Position numbers and translations under genes: made by a program. 64,000 nucleotides of DNA from Symbiodinium natans (taxonomy: Eukaryota; Sar; Dinophyceae; Suessiales; Symbiodiniaceae): assembly GCA_905221605.1 (NCBI GenBank), contig CAJNDS010001001.1:490049-554048 (forward strand), given 5' to 3'. This document shows positions 10,375 through 19,228 of this stretch, in pieces (position 1 is the first letter of the stretch; the number at the start of each line of letters is the position of its first letter). The notes under the pieces were generated by a model. That model saw only the letters and a program-made list of their open reading frames with translations, ran no database searches and was not told the DNA's origin.

Positions 10375-10440
10375 GGGGTGCACCCAAAATTTGCCAACCC
10401 GGAGCTTCTTGGGGTGGTGGATGCGTACGTCGCAAACAAG
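10375..10440 (+). other. candidate exon with GC donor
   Basis: 66 bases, 22 codons in phase: GVHPKFANPELLGVVDAYVA then NK. Acceptor TGATGCAG on the left, GC donor on the right; GC donors are well known in dinoflagellate introns. A family 2 element begins 9 bases downstream. No recognised family. Confidence 0.4.
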
Positions 10441-10448
10441 GCACCCTA

Positions 10449-10643
10449 AACTACTATTTGCTTCAGAATCCCCCCCCCCCCCGCCCCCCCTCAAAAAAAC
10501 AACAAAATAAATCAATATATATATATACATATGTACACATATATATATATGCACATGCATATATGTAAGAATCCAGCTATTCCCCTTCTAAGGAAGAATG
10601 TCTTTGTTTTTTGGGGGGGGGCTCTTGAGCAAATCGTCGTAAG
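10449..10643. mobile_element. family 2 inverted-repeat element with AT microsatellite core
   Basis: Left end CTACTATTTGCTTCAGAATC, right end GGGGGGCTCTTGAGCAAATCGTCGTAA; the centre is (AT)n with a C run. Same termini as copies at 13430, 50158 and 52610. Confidence 0.7.
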
Positions 10644-10689
10644 CTGAACACCTCCAGACAGTTTGCAGGGTTTGGGCCGGGGTGCCATT

Positions 10690-10910
10690 GGCCCATACCC
10701 CTAACCCCTAACCCCTAGCCCCTACCCAGCCCCTAGCCCCTAACCCCTGCCCCGGGCCCCTAGCCCCTAACCCCTCACCCCTATCCCCTAACCCCCCACC
10801 CCTAACCCCTAACCCTGAACCCCAACCCCTAAGCCCTAACCCCTAACCCCTAACCCCTAGCCCCTAACCCCTGACCCCTAACCCCTAACCCTAACCCCTA
10901 ACCCCATTGC
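10690..10910 (-). repeat. CCCCTAA variant telomeric array
   Basis: About 220 bases of CCCCTAA/CCCCTAG units, i.e. one extra C and one fewer A than the usual CCCTAAA unit. This is the only sizeable block of this variant in the window. Confidence 0.9.
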
Positions 10911-10917
10911 CTTTCAG

Positions 10918-11202
10918 ATATTAGCCGCACTGGGAGCAATCGTCGGCTCAGACCCTCGCCGATACGATACACTCGGCCAGAGTCTCTCACCGAACATTGC
11001 CCAACAAGTCCCACCCCTTAAGGGAGAGGGTTTAGGGTTCGTTAGGTCACCAGTGACCCTTGCCATTCAGCAGGACACCACCTTGCACATGTGGCTTTTG
11101 CGGAGGGCGCCCCGAATTTTTGAAGCCCAGGGTTGGGAATCAACTGTGCTTACGGCGGCCATTAGCGTGTACTCTGAGTACAGTGATGCCCCGTCGGCCA
11201 TG
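10918..11202 (+). other. candidate coding region, one or two exons
   Basis: 95 codons open without an ATG, starting right after a CCTTTCAG acceptor. Reads ILAALGAIVGSDPRRYDTLG at the start and MWLLRRAPRIFEAQGWESTV later. One telomeric unit interrupts it (11026-11036), and a GT donor (CAA|GTCCCA) plus CATTCAG acceptor (to about 11070) would remove that segment. Two other frames and the minus strand are also open here, so the assignment is tentative. Confidence 0.4.
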
Positions 11203-11366
11203 TGAAGATATGAGGGGGGCGTCACATATGGTTTCAGATTCTGGTCACCCAGGCTCCGACACCGACCCAAGCCAGGCCAGCCTCAACCCTAAACCCTAAA
11301 GCCGAAACCCTAAAACCCTAAACAGCCTACTCCACACCTGCCGGGTGTCCCTTCCGAAAGCTCGTC

Positions 11367-11555
11367 ATGGCCGGACCACTGCTGTTGGCGGTTGAGGGCA
11401 ATAGGAAGTCGCCTAGGTTCAGAAACAGAGCTGACAGCAAGGGTCATGAATGCATCGAAATTCCTTCAAAAGATGGCAGCTTCGCTGCCGAGCAGAAGAA
11501 TAGTGGTGGAAGAAGAGAAGTTGACCTTCGCTCCAGTAGCCTTAAGAACTCTTAA
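11367..11555 (+). other. candidate ATG reading frame, 62 aa
   Basis: True ATG at 11367 (GTCATGGCC context); reads MAGPLLLAVEG then RADSKGHECIEIPSKDGSFA. An overlapping frame (to 11619) is equally protein-like with a basic C-terminus, so frame is undecided. No family recognised. Confidence 0.3.
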
Positions 11556-11680
11556 GGTTCAGCGCCCCAAGGCTATCCCCCAAGCCCGAAACAACACAAC
11601 TCCCAAAGCGAGTGGATAACCGCGCCTCCCCCAACAGACAGCCCCAAAAAAAACCACAACCTGAACATCTATCTCTAGAG

Positions 11681-11859
11681 ACCCTAAACCCTAAACCCTA
11701 AACCCTGAACCCTGAACCCTGAACCCTGAACCCTGAACCCTAAACCCTAAACCCGAAACCCTAAACCCTAAACCCTAAACCCTAAACCCTAAACCCTAAA
11801 CCCTAAACCCTAAACCCTAAACCCTAAACCCTAAACCCTAAACCCTAAACCCTAAACCC
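11681..11859 (-). repeat. long interstitial telomeric array (CCCTAAA)
   Basis: About 25 units, including an internal run of five CCCTGAA variants, which shows amplification of a point-mutated unit inside the array. Confidence 0.95.
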
Positions 11860-12071
11860 TTACCCAAAGAGTAACCTAGGAATGAAAGTGGGTAGTTTAG
11901 GTGAGCCGGGGAGTGGCAGCCTCTTAAACCCTTAAACGCATCAACACTGGATCCTAACTTAGTTGCACAATAACCTGGCTTCAAAAAGGTTAAACCTTTT
12001 CTCTTAGTAGGGGTTTAGTATACCCAAAAAGTTCTCAAAGTTCACCTATTGGGCTCCCAAGCTAAAGTGAC

Positions 12072-12160
12072 CAACTCCTCGCGTGCTTGATTTCGATCAG
12101 GTTCCCAGAACTTGAGAGTCGATTCGTCGGTGAAATTGTGAAGGCAGGGCAGCGCAGCGA
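12072..12160 (-). other. candidate exon
   Basis: Acceptor CCGTTTAG and GT donor (GTCACT); the 89-base piece reads AALPCLHNFTDESTLKFWEP then DRNQAREEL. No family recognised. The reverse strand of the 11980-12050 repeat abuts it. Confidence 0.4.
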
Positions 12161-12396
12161 CTAAACGGGGCTAGGGGTTGCTGGAGCTGTGTACGTGTTT
12201 GACCATCCACAGCAACTATGTAAGATATATGTCTCTACACATCCGTTCCCGGAGCTAGGCTCAAAGAAGGTGCATTTCAATGGGGTAGATGGGGGGTCTA
12301 TGATATGAGGAGTACCTTCTGGGGGTCCTTAAAAAAGAGGGGATCATGCTACTTGGGGGGTAAACCCCCATATGGGCATAGGGCTCAGGCCTGTGC

Positions 12397-12726
12397 TTGA
12401 GAGCAGGTTGCGCTGCGCGCGTGAACCTTCACAGAATGGGCCGCGTGCATTGGGCACATTCCCGTTCCGACCACGGAAGGCTTAGGGTCTCAGTTGATCC
12501 TTCAGAGCTCGGAATGTGTTTTAAACAACGTGCTAGTCGGCTGATCGCGCGCTTCCAAGCGGTAAAAAGACTACCGAAAACAGATCGTCTACTGAAAACA
12601 TCGTCCCTGCCGATGGTTTCATGGTTTAGACTACACACCAACCCTGTTCCAAAGTGTCGATTTTTTCCTTGCTTCTCCTATAGCCCAGATAACAAAAGTT
12701 TAAACTTTTACAGAGGACATGCATAA
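12397..12726 (+). other. possible reading frame, 109 codons
   Basis: Open from a TTG at 12397 (ATG at 12436 follows) to a stop at 12724; basic and aromatic (KRLPKTDRLLKTSSLPMVSW). A 70-codon minus frame overlaps it. No domain seen. Confidence 0.25.
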
Positions 12727-12925
12727 AGGGCCCGGCAACTGAGAATCAAACTGGCAACTGGAGAGCCGAATCAAGGCCCCGCTGATGTCTCTTTTTCCGA
12801 CGCTGACGCCCATCGCTTCAAGTTCGCTCTGCCTTGCACGCCCGTGCTCTTCAAAACGGGCCGCTTTCCATCATGCTTCACATCGCAATAGTGTGGGCAT
12901 GGAAGCCCTGACCATTCGCACGCAC

Positions 12926-12997
12926 TGGTAACACAGACGCGATCATCGTGCGGGCGTGCACTGGTAACGCGGACGCAATCATCGGGCGGGCATGTGA
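12926..12997. repeat. 36-bp direct duplication
   Basis: ACTGGTAACRCRGACGCRAT repeats twice in tandem; the outer motif CATTCGCACGCAC brackets the pair (12913 and 13008). Confidence 0.75.
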
Positions 12998-13200
12998 ATA
13001 CTCTGGCCATTCGCACGCACGGTGCGAAAACACGGTGTAGAGTAGTGTAGGCATCATGCGACCCATGCCAAACACTTCCAGCCGTGCGAAAATTAACACT
13101 TCGTTTTCACACTGCTTTTGGGTCTTTTTGGCATGTGACACACGCGAAACACTGTAAATACCGATGCAAAATCGATGCAACAGACGTCTGAAAGAGTAGG

Positions 13201-13240
13201 TGCCGAAAACACTTCGCCCACCGGTGTTGTGTTTTCGGCA
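13201..13240. repeat. perfect 12-bp inverted repeat
   Basis: TGCCGAAAACAC and GTGTTTTCGGCA separated by 16 bases, able to form a strong hairpin. It lies in a telomere-repeat-free island (11865-13270). Confidence 0.8.
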
Positions 13241-13429
13241 TGTGACCCCCACACAGCACACTGCAAATGCCAAAACCCTAAACCCTAAACCCTCAACCCT
13301 AAACCCTAGACCCTAAACCCAGGCCCGCGCGCGCGCGATCTTCCAGCTAGAGGGTTAAACAAAGGTGGAACACCGCAGGTCCCAACAACTTGACGGCTGC
13401 CATTTTCTCCAGGGCCATGCGAACTATGC

Positions 13430-13557
13430 TAATCTACTATTTTGCTTGAGAACCCCCAAAAGAATAACAAACAGTACTCCCCATATTACCCTTGACAAAG
13501 GAAGAATACATTCTTATTTTTTCGGGGTTCTTAAGTAATTGGTAGTAATATAGGGGG
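13430..13557. mobile_element. family 2 inverted-repeat element
   Basis: Left end CTACTATTTTGCTTGAGAACCCCC, right end GGGGTTCTTAAGTAATTGGTAGTAA. Directly upstream, 13379-13424 reads NNLTAAIFSRAMRTM after a CCGCAG acceptor, a weak exon candidate. Confidence 0.75.
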
Positions 13558-13900
13558 CTGAAGAATCAAAATGGGGTTCTGGGGGGGGTTGTTATAGTAT
13601 AGTGTTTGTAACGGGACCCCAGGGGAATATTCGTAGTAATTATTCCGACCCCTATAGTACTCTTGCTGGTTGAGCTTTCTGGAGGAATAGGGTGCACCTC
13701 TGGGGTCTTTTTGGGGGCTCAGAGTATCCGACAGGTCAGTTCAAGATTATTCCTAGATGATTGTAGATTACACCTCTTCCATCATGAAAAATTCAAGTGA
13801 AGGTACCCTTTTTGGGGTCCTCATTATTGGGAAATCCTACTATTTGCGGGGTCCATTTTAAGGGTCCCCGATCTTCGTAAACCCCTCGAGCCGTAGTCAG

Positions 13901-14491
13901 GCGTTACGAGCCCCAGGGATTTGTTGTCTTCTACACTTACTTCGCCCGGAACAAGGTAAAGTAAGGTTCGGAAAAAATCTCAAAAGATCCATGGTCAGTA
14001 CCAAAAGGGAATAAGGGCCTGGGGCTCGGCCTACCAAATTCGGGAGCACTCCCAAATGCTTGAAGTTCAACTAGAAGCAGTGGTCTTATTTGCCAGCAAC
14101 CTGCGGAAGGGGTCCAAAGGCATTGCGCTCCAGCAAGTCCTGCAGCCTGCGGCAGGGGGATGTAAGGGTTCGGGTTTAGGGTTTAGGGTCTAGGGTCTAG
14201 GGTTTATAGGGTCTAGGGTTTAGGGTAAGTCGAAGTGCTAACGGAAAAAGCAGGCTAAAGCCTCAACCCTTAAACTACAAACAAAATGTTTGAACCCAGG
14301 CTCTTGACGTCAGCTGGCACGCGAACCCTAAGCTCTAAACCCTAGACCCTAGAACCTGAACCCCAAACCCTGAACCCTAAACCCTAAACCCTAAACCCTA
14401 GAGCGACTCTGGGCCCCTGTTTCTTGAGTCGACGAGCGGGTCGGAGCTCGCAAGATCTTTGCTTGGGACTACGACGACGACAGCACCGCAC
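13901..14491 (+). CDS. partial spliced gene, three exons in phase
   Basis: Exon a 13901-13955 (RYEPQGFVVFYTYFARNK) ends at donor GTAAAG. Exon b 13999-14161 reads YQKGIRAWGSAYQIREHSQM and on through VVLFASNLRKGSKGIALQQV, ending at donor GTAAGG. Exon c 14429-14491 reads DERVGARKIFAWDYDDDSTA and ends at donor GTGAAT. Acceptors are GTCAG, GGTCAG and CTTGAG. The phases (1+54, 163, 2+60+1) fit across both junctions with no stop, which independent random pieces would do rarely. Intron 2 (14162-14428) is mostly telomeric: TTTAGGG units just after the donor and CCCTAAA units before the acceptor. Neither gene ends nor family recognised; intron 1 would be only 43 bases. Confidence 0.5.
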
Positions 14492-14501
14492 GTGAATATA
14501 G

Positions 14502-14605
14502 GGCTTAGGGTTTAGGGGTTTAGGGGTTTAGAGGTTTAAGGGTTTAGGGGTTTAGGGGTTTAGGGGTTTAGGGTTTAGGGTTTAGGGTTTCGGGTTTCGG
14601 GTTTA
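14502..14605 (+). repeat. degenerate telomeric array (TTTAGGGG variants)
   Basis: Mixture of TTTAGGG and TTTAGGGG units following the donor of the exon ending at 14491. Confidence 0.9.
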
Positions 14606-15065
14606 GCAACTGCATACTTCGCGCATTATTTGGGAGTGATATGTCTATATTACATACGTATAGCGGTAACCTCATATTTGATTCTAGACCCCCTGAATTA
14701 AGAAATGCAATAATACACTGGATGGATAGTGAATAGTAAGTCATACAAAACAAGGAATGTTGTAGGACTTTTAAGGGCTATTCTGCTACCTTCATAGTTT
14801 CTCTCGCTCGTTCATTTCTTCGCTTCGCTTTGATTATTTAAAATAGCAATGGAATGAACTGAATGCACAATTGGGTGAAAGAAGTGAGGTCACGTCGTTC
14901 CTTTCATTTTCATATTATTCTCTGGTACTTCTACAGTAATAAAATGCCCAGGGAACCGTACGAATCGGAACTCAATTCTAACCCCCGCCCCCCCCTCAAT
15001 TAAGAAACCCTGCGCCGGCAGATGATTTCATTTTAGAGAGGTCGGCTGCCGATCAACTCGTGAGC
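14606..15065. other. AT-rich spacer
   Basis: No supportable gene. AT-rich with only short open frames; a telomeric array begins at 15070. Confidence 0.4.
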
Positions 15066-15116
15066 TTTGGATTTAGGGTTTAGGGTTAGGGTTTAGGGTT
15101 TAGGGTTTAGGGCTAA

Positions 15117-15345
15117 ACCAGAGACTTGAGAGTCTGGAGCCCTAAGCTGGAGACTGCATTCTCTGGAGGCCTAAACAAGAGACTGCAGGGCCTGGAGGCC
15201 CTAAACTAGAGACCCTAAACCCTAAACCCTAAACCCTAAACCCTAAACCCTGCAGGGTCTGGAGCCCCAAAACAGCGACTCCAGGGACTAAGGGCACTCA
15301 TTAAGCTAGAGACAACCGGGGCCGGAGGCTCAAACTAGAGACTTC
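15117..15345. repeat. minisatellite of about 36 bp with telomeric units
   Basis: Five to six degenerate copies of AACTAGAGACTGCAGGGTCTGGAGCCCTA; a six-unit CCCTAAA array is embedded between copies (15205-15253). Confidence 0.8.
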
Positions 15346-15367
15346 ACAAGCTGTCTCAAAATGGGAT

Positions 15368-15466
15368 ATATACCAGGACGGGCCATAGGCCCTATAATCC
15401 CCATAATCAACCCTATAAAGGGCTTTTTTAAGGGGTTATAGGGTATAATAGCCTGTCCTGGTAGGG
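15368..15466. mobile_element. inverted-repeat element, single copy seen
   Basis: Termini TACCAGGACGGGC and GCCTGTCCTGGTA, centre a near-palindrome (CCCTATAAAGGG). Similar size to the other families but no second copy found here. Confidence 0.6.
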
Positions 15467-15472
15467 TTACAC

Positions 15473-15565
15473 ATGGAGTCGGTCGCCATAGCCATTACCA
15501 ATATGCCCCAATCAGCAACAGCACATCTGATCTCGGCCAAAATCCTGACGGACCCTGACCCCTAA
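15473..15565 (+). other. small ATG reading frame, 30 aa
   Basis: ATG at 15473; reads MESVAIAITNMPQSATAHLI. Unrecognised, short. Confidence 0.25.
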
Positions 15566-15660
15566 GCCTAGACGCAACAAACCCACCCTACCCTTACAAA
15601 ACCCTGCAAACCCTACATAACCCTGTCAACCCGCCTATAAACGTATAAACCCGTAAGCCT

Positions 15661-15989
15661 GTCCTGCGCTGCTTCGAGTGTGCAATCTTGACGAACGTCT
15701 CTGGGCACAGCTCTACCGCAGCTCGGAACTTGTTCAAGGAGCGGACGTGGCGCCTCTGGGTACTTGGAGGTTCATGGTACCTACTAACCAGTTATAACTG
15801 GACTTGTCACTGTACTTATAACCCATTTGGGGCGCTTGAGGGGCTTATAAGCCGGGTTTATAAGTACAGTTAGAATTGGTTAATAAGTACCATGAACCTC
15901 CAAGTAGGGCTTGTAGGGGTGAGGTCTGCGATCGCTTGCTTACCGGCAAGCACTTGGCGTGAAGATTCGATGCCGTCGACGCGACTTCC
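15661..15989 (-). CDS. partial spliced gene, two exons around a family 1 element
   Basis: Exon A 15944-15989 (acceptor CGTAG) reads EVASTASNLHAKCLP and ends at donor GTAAGC. Exon B starts at 15755 after acceptor CCCAG and reads RRHVRSLNKFRAAVELCPET, then FVKIAHSKQRR; 25 of 31 third positions are G or C. Both sides of the junction are phase 0. The 188-base intron (15756-15943) consists largely of a family 1 element whose end lies three bases from the CAG acceptor. Family not recognised. The plus strand is also open over both pieces, so this model competes with a plus-strand reading. Confidence 0.45.
15760..15907. mobile_element. family 1 inverted-repeat element, best-preserved copy
   Basis: Runs GTACTTGGAGGTTCATGG to CCATGAACCTCCAAGTAG with long near-perfect inverted repeats (ATGGTACCTACTAACCAGTT pairs with the other arm). 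Read on the plus strand it begins GT and ends AG, i.e. it has the form of a complete intron. Confidence 0.85.
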
Positions 15990-16185
15990 CTACGTTCCAA
16001 AAACCCGAAGCCTGAACCTACACACACCTCCCGGCGGCCCCAAAAAGACGCACACTCTGCTTACTTCCGAGCACGCCTGCGCTCACATCCTTTCTGAAGC
16101 TCTAGCCACAAATACAGATACGCGGACATATCCGAACTACCCTGGCACCTCAGCAGTGTTCTTCAGCTACGAACCTTGGGACTAG
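15930..16185 (+). other. alternative plus-strand open frame
   Basis: Part of a 97-codon frame ending at 16183; reads TYPNYPGTSAVFFSYEPWD at its C-terminus. It overlaps minus exon A, so at most one of the two is real over 15930-15989. Confidence 0.25.
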
Positions 16186-16394
16186 GTCTCTAGAAGAAGA
16201 GGGCCGAATTCTTAACCCCCCAACTCTAAGCCCATAGAGCCTCAAACCCCAAAAACCTGAATGCTTGGGTTCGTGGGCAAAAGGCAAAAGCGCAGATCGG
16301 GCACTCGTGGCAGCGTCGATTTGGCTCTCGAGGCACCCCTGCCAGGGTCAGCCCCCCTCCCTCCCCCCTTGTAGAACTTGAGGCATGTGCTATC

Positions 16395-16537
16395 TATACC
16401 CTTTTGAACGCAGAACTTGCCGCTGTTGCAAGACTGCGATGAAGACACACAGCACCATTGTTGCCACCTTCTGCGACTTTACTCGGTACTGAACCGCTCA
16501 TGTTCACCCCCTTGTGTAGGTACACGAGCAAACGCAA
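16395..16537 (-). other. candidate ATG-starting exon
   Basis: ATG at 16537; reads MSLRLLVYLHKGVNMSGSVP and continues to FKR before a GTATAG donor. A plus-strand frame (16230-16439, LNAWVRGQKAKAQIGHSWQR start) overlaps, so strand is unresolved. Confidence 0.3.
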
Positions 16538-16807
16538 GGACATTAGACAAAAAAACAAAAAAAAACGGCGCCCGAAACCATTGCGTGGTCAATCCAATGA
16601 TAAAGACCAAGCCCCGAACGTTAGGAAGAAAGAGGGGTTGAGGTTCCTGATTCTTGGTTTGTATACATACACCAATTGTCTCGGAGTCTCTCTTTCTCTC
16701 CGTCCTGATTCTGCTTTACTTCGCTGCGTCAATGGTATGTGTTGTGGGGCATCCCATGGTTTTTTGCTTGGTTTAGGGTTTAGGGTTTAGGGTTTAGGGT
16801 TTAGGGT

Positions 16808-16960
16808 TTAGGGTTGTGCTTGGTTGGGAGAGGCGGCCCCAAACAAACGGCAAAACAGAAGAACACGAGCCGCCCAACCTTCGGGGAATCCAGCCGGCTC
16901 CCCGAATGAGTGGAAGGATGCGCGCTCGTTCTTGCTATCCAGCCACTCATCCTGGGACAT
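16808..16960 (-). other. candidate ATG-starting exon, 50 codons
   Basis: ATG at 16960; reads MSQDEWLDSKNERASFHSFG, later PAGFPEGWAARVLLF, running into telomeric repeat at the stop. Donor options GTTGGG or GTGTTC would end it earlier. It could be the first exon of the minus gene at 15661-15989, but intervening exons are not fixed. Confidence 0.35.
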
Positions 16961-17001
16961 AGATACGACTCTCAGCCCTCTTAACCTCTCTAAACCCTGC
17001 T

Positions 17002-17110
17002 CTTGGAGGTTCAGGAATACTTGTAAGTAGGGTTCATATAAGTACCCTAAATAAGGGTATAACCCGAGGTACCCCTGACCTACTTATAAAGTACCCCTGA
17101 AGCTCCTAGT
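17002..17110. mobile_element. family 1 inverted-repeat element
   Basis: Left end CTCTTGGAGGTTCAGG, right end CCTGAAGCTCCTAG; followed by an exon-like piece reading SYPENYSTSTFRKFF with a GTAAGT donor inside it (17156). Confidence 0.7.
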
Positions 17111-17650
17111 TCCGGCCCCAAGCTACCCTGAGAACTATTCAACATCGACTTTCCGTAAGTTCTTCGCACGAAACCCCTTGTAGGATTCTGAGGCGTCGAG
17201 TTCTGCAGGTAAAGCCCTACATGACCCCCTCCCCCCAAAAAACAAAAAGACTAACCAAAAAGAGGTCAGTCAGGAACCTTGATGCTGCTTATCAGGTATA
17301 TATGGTTCCTTAAAGAACCTTTTGACTCAGACCCTAACCCCTCATCTCCCTCTCAACCCTGTACCCTGTACCCTGAACCCTGAACCCTGAACCCTGAACC
17401 TTAAACTTGCTCAGGGAAATCCAAAAAAGGCCCCCCAACTCCCCGAAACTTCCCAAAACCGAAACAAGAGCTGGGGTCCGAAACCTCAAACCCTGAACCC
17501 ATTTTAACCCAGGGTTTAGGGTTTAGGGATTTAGGATTTAGGGTTTAGGGTTGAGGGTTTACGGATTAGGGTTCACCTCCAAGAGCCTTAGGGCAGGGTT
17601 TCGGGTTTAGGGGTTCAGGGGTTTAGGGGTTTAGGGTTTGGAAACTACCC

Positions 17651-18000
17651 TTGGAACCCTTGAGTGGACCGAAGGTTGTCCCGTGTTGGGGGTGGTGGGG
17701 GGGGAGGGGGCGGTGTATCAAGGGGGAAAAAAAGATATACGGGCCTGCTGAATTAGACTGGTCGAATTCTGAACTGCGTTCAAGGCTTAGGGGTTTTCAG
17801 GAGAGAGAAAAACATACATATATATTGCGGAGGCTCTTAGCCATAACTTTGGCTCCCTTACTCTGGGCTGGGGGGGGGGGGGGGGGCATTGGGAAGAAGC
17901 CTGGCTGCTGCAACCCGAGGCGCGGTGTCGTCGAAGGGCGTGCTAAGGTCACAGCTTGGTTGGGAGGTGATCCTGAGGGGCAAATACCCTGGCCCAAAAA
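17651..18000 (+). other. possible coding region with glycine tract
   Basis: 123-codon open frame. The credible parts read KKIYGPAELDWSNSELRSRL and VVEGRAKVTAWLGGDPEG; a G homopolymer (17871-17886) encodes GGGGGG between them and the end is telomeric. No ATG with good context; no family. Confidence 0.3.
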
Positions 18001-18053
18001 AGTTTCAGGGTTTAGGGTTTAGGGTTTAGGGGTTTGGGTTTTTTTATGAATAA

Positions 18054-18233
18054 CCAAAAAGGTTAAACATTCACTACCCAACCCCTGAGGATCTGAAACG
18101 CCAACATCTGCAGGTCATCCAGGCACTTCTTCGGGGCAGCCGGCGGCCTCACCTGCTAAGTGCTCGGACACTGCAGTGGTTGTCTGAGGCTTGGCTCCAT
18201 TTCAGGGACTCTATGTCTCTAAACCCTAAACCC
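18054..18233 (+). other. candidate coding region
   Basis: 60-codon frame: HYPTPEDLKRQHLQVIQALL, then LSARTLQWLSEAWLHFRD, ending in telomeric codons. Strongly helix-like composition. It has no ATG, so it would be an internal or terminal exon. Unrecognised. Confidence 0.4.
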
Positions 18234-18309
18234 TAAACCCTAAACCCTAAACCCTAAACCCTAAACCCTAAACCCTAAACCCTAAACCCTAAACCCTAAA
18301 CCCTAAACA
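18216..18309 (-). repeat. interstitial telomeric array (CCCTAAA)
   Basis: 13 units, separating a plus-strand candidate (ends 18233) from a minus-strand candidate (18325-18405). Confidence 0.95.
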
Positions 18310-18324
18310 AACCCTTGACCTCAC

Positions 18325-18405
18325 GTTGCGGCCGTGAAAGGGGTGCGTGCACCGGTGGCTCGGGTGCCACTTGCCGACTCGCTGCGGACGCGGCGCAGCC
18401 CATGC
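18325..18405 (-). other. candidate exon, possibly first exon with MGC N-terminus
   Basis: 81 bases with acceptor CCTCACAG and donor GTGAGG. In one frame it reads AWAAPRPQRVGKWHPSHRCT with 22 of 27 third positions G or C. In another, an ATG at 18403 gives MGCAASAASRQVAPEPP, which would match a myristoylation/palmitoylation N-terminus. I cannot choose between frames. Confidence 0.4.
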
Positions 18406-18460
18406 CTGTGAGGCCCTATAAACCCTAAACCCCAAACCCTAAACCCTAAACCCTAAACCT

Positions 18461-18577
18461 TCTTGGAGGCTCATGTATGCCTTAACCAATTAGAACTGTA
18501 CTTATAACCCACTTAGTAGCCCCTCAAGTGCCCTAATATTGTTATAACTACAGCTATAAGTAACCTCCAAGTATGGC
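18461..18577. mobile_element. family 1 inverted-repeat element
   Basis: Left end CTTGGAGGCTCATGTATG, right end GTAACCTCCAAGTATGG; inner arms ACTGTACTTATAAC and GTTATAACTACAG pair. Confidence 0.75.
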
Positions 18578-18645
18578 AGTTCCATAAGCTATCCTATTGG
18601 GGTTGCCACTATACCAGAACCACGTAGAGAACTTCCTTCATAGTT

Positions 18646-18799
18646 GGACCCTACAAGCTTAAATTCAGCTACGGCTGTGGTCATACTTCACGACTTCGTG
18701 GAAGATGAGTCGTTAAGGAAAAGAAGCATTCCTCAAACGCAAAACCCTCAAGCCTCTCTCTCTTTCTCTTTCTCTTTCTCTCGCTTGCGCCGTGCTCAA
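18646..18799 (+). other. candidate coding region
   Basis: Open frame reading SATAVVILHDFVEDESLRKR, then a (TCTTTC)n-encoded SFSFSFS run. Unrecognised. Confidence 0.3.
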
Positions 18800-18914
18800 G
18801 CCTAAAGCCCAAAACCCGCAAGGCTCCGAGGCCTCTGATTTTGGGGTTTTTGGGCCCAAAGGCCTGGATCCAAATTTTTGGGGGTCACCCAGAGTCCTGA
18901 CCCTCTCAGGTGGT

Positions 18915-19030
18915 AAACCCTAAACCCTAAACCCTAAACCCTAAACCCTAAACCCTAAAAAGCCCTAAACCCTAAAAAGCCCTAAGCCCTAAAAAGCCCT
19001 AAACCCTAAACCCTAAAAAGCCCTAAACCC
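18915..19030 (-). repeat. telomeric array with AAAAAGCCCTAAACCCT higher-order unit
   Basis: Six CCCTAAA units followed by repeated CCCTAAAAAG blocks. Confidence 0.9.
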
Positions 19031-19228
19031 TCGAGCCTCGGATCTCCCACAAAACAAATCTTGGAACTTCTCAGAAGGGGACTCGATGAGTTACCTTGGG
19101 CCCCAAATAAAGCCGAAGAACCTGATGTTTTTATCAGAAGACTCCGAACTAAGTTGAGCCCTTGGGGTTTTCGGACTCTGAGGATTCTAGAGCTTATCTG
19201 GGGTCTACCCTGCAACCCGCAACGTTCT
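19010..19228 (+). other. candidate coding region, 73 codons
   Basis: Reads GSPTKQILELLRRGLDELPW, then EEPDVFIRRLRTKLSPWGFR and LRILELIWGLPC. Long amphipathic-helix composition; no ATG. A second open frame (19272-19493) follows with an AEDMGCGQSVHHVACRALFE stretch. Unrecognised. Confidence 0.4.

Noticed and set aside
10690-10910. CRISPR-like array
   Set aside because: Repeats are seven bases with no spacers; this is a telomere-variant array.
16230-16439. Plus-strand 70-codon frame as a gene
   Set aside because: Protein-like, but a minus ATG exon with a donor overlaps it; kept only as an alternative. It shows that protein-like appearance alone does not decide the strand here.
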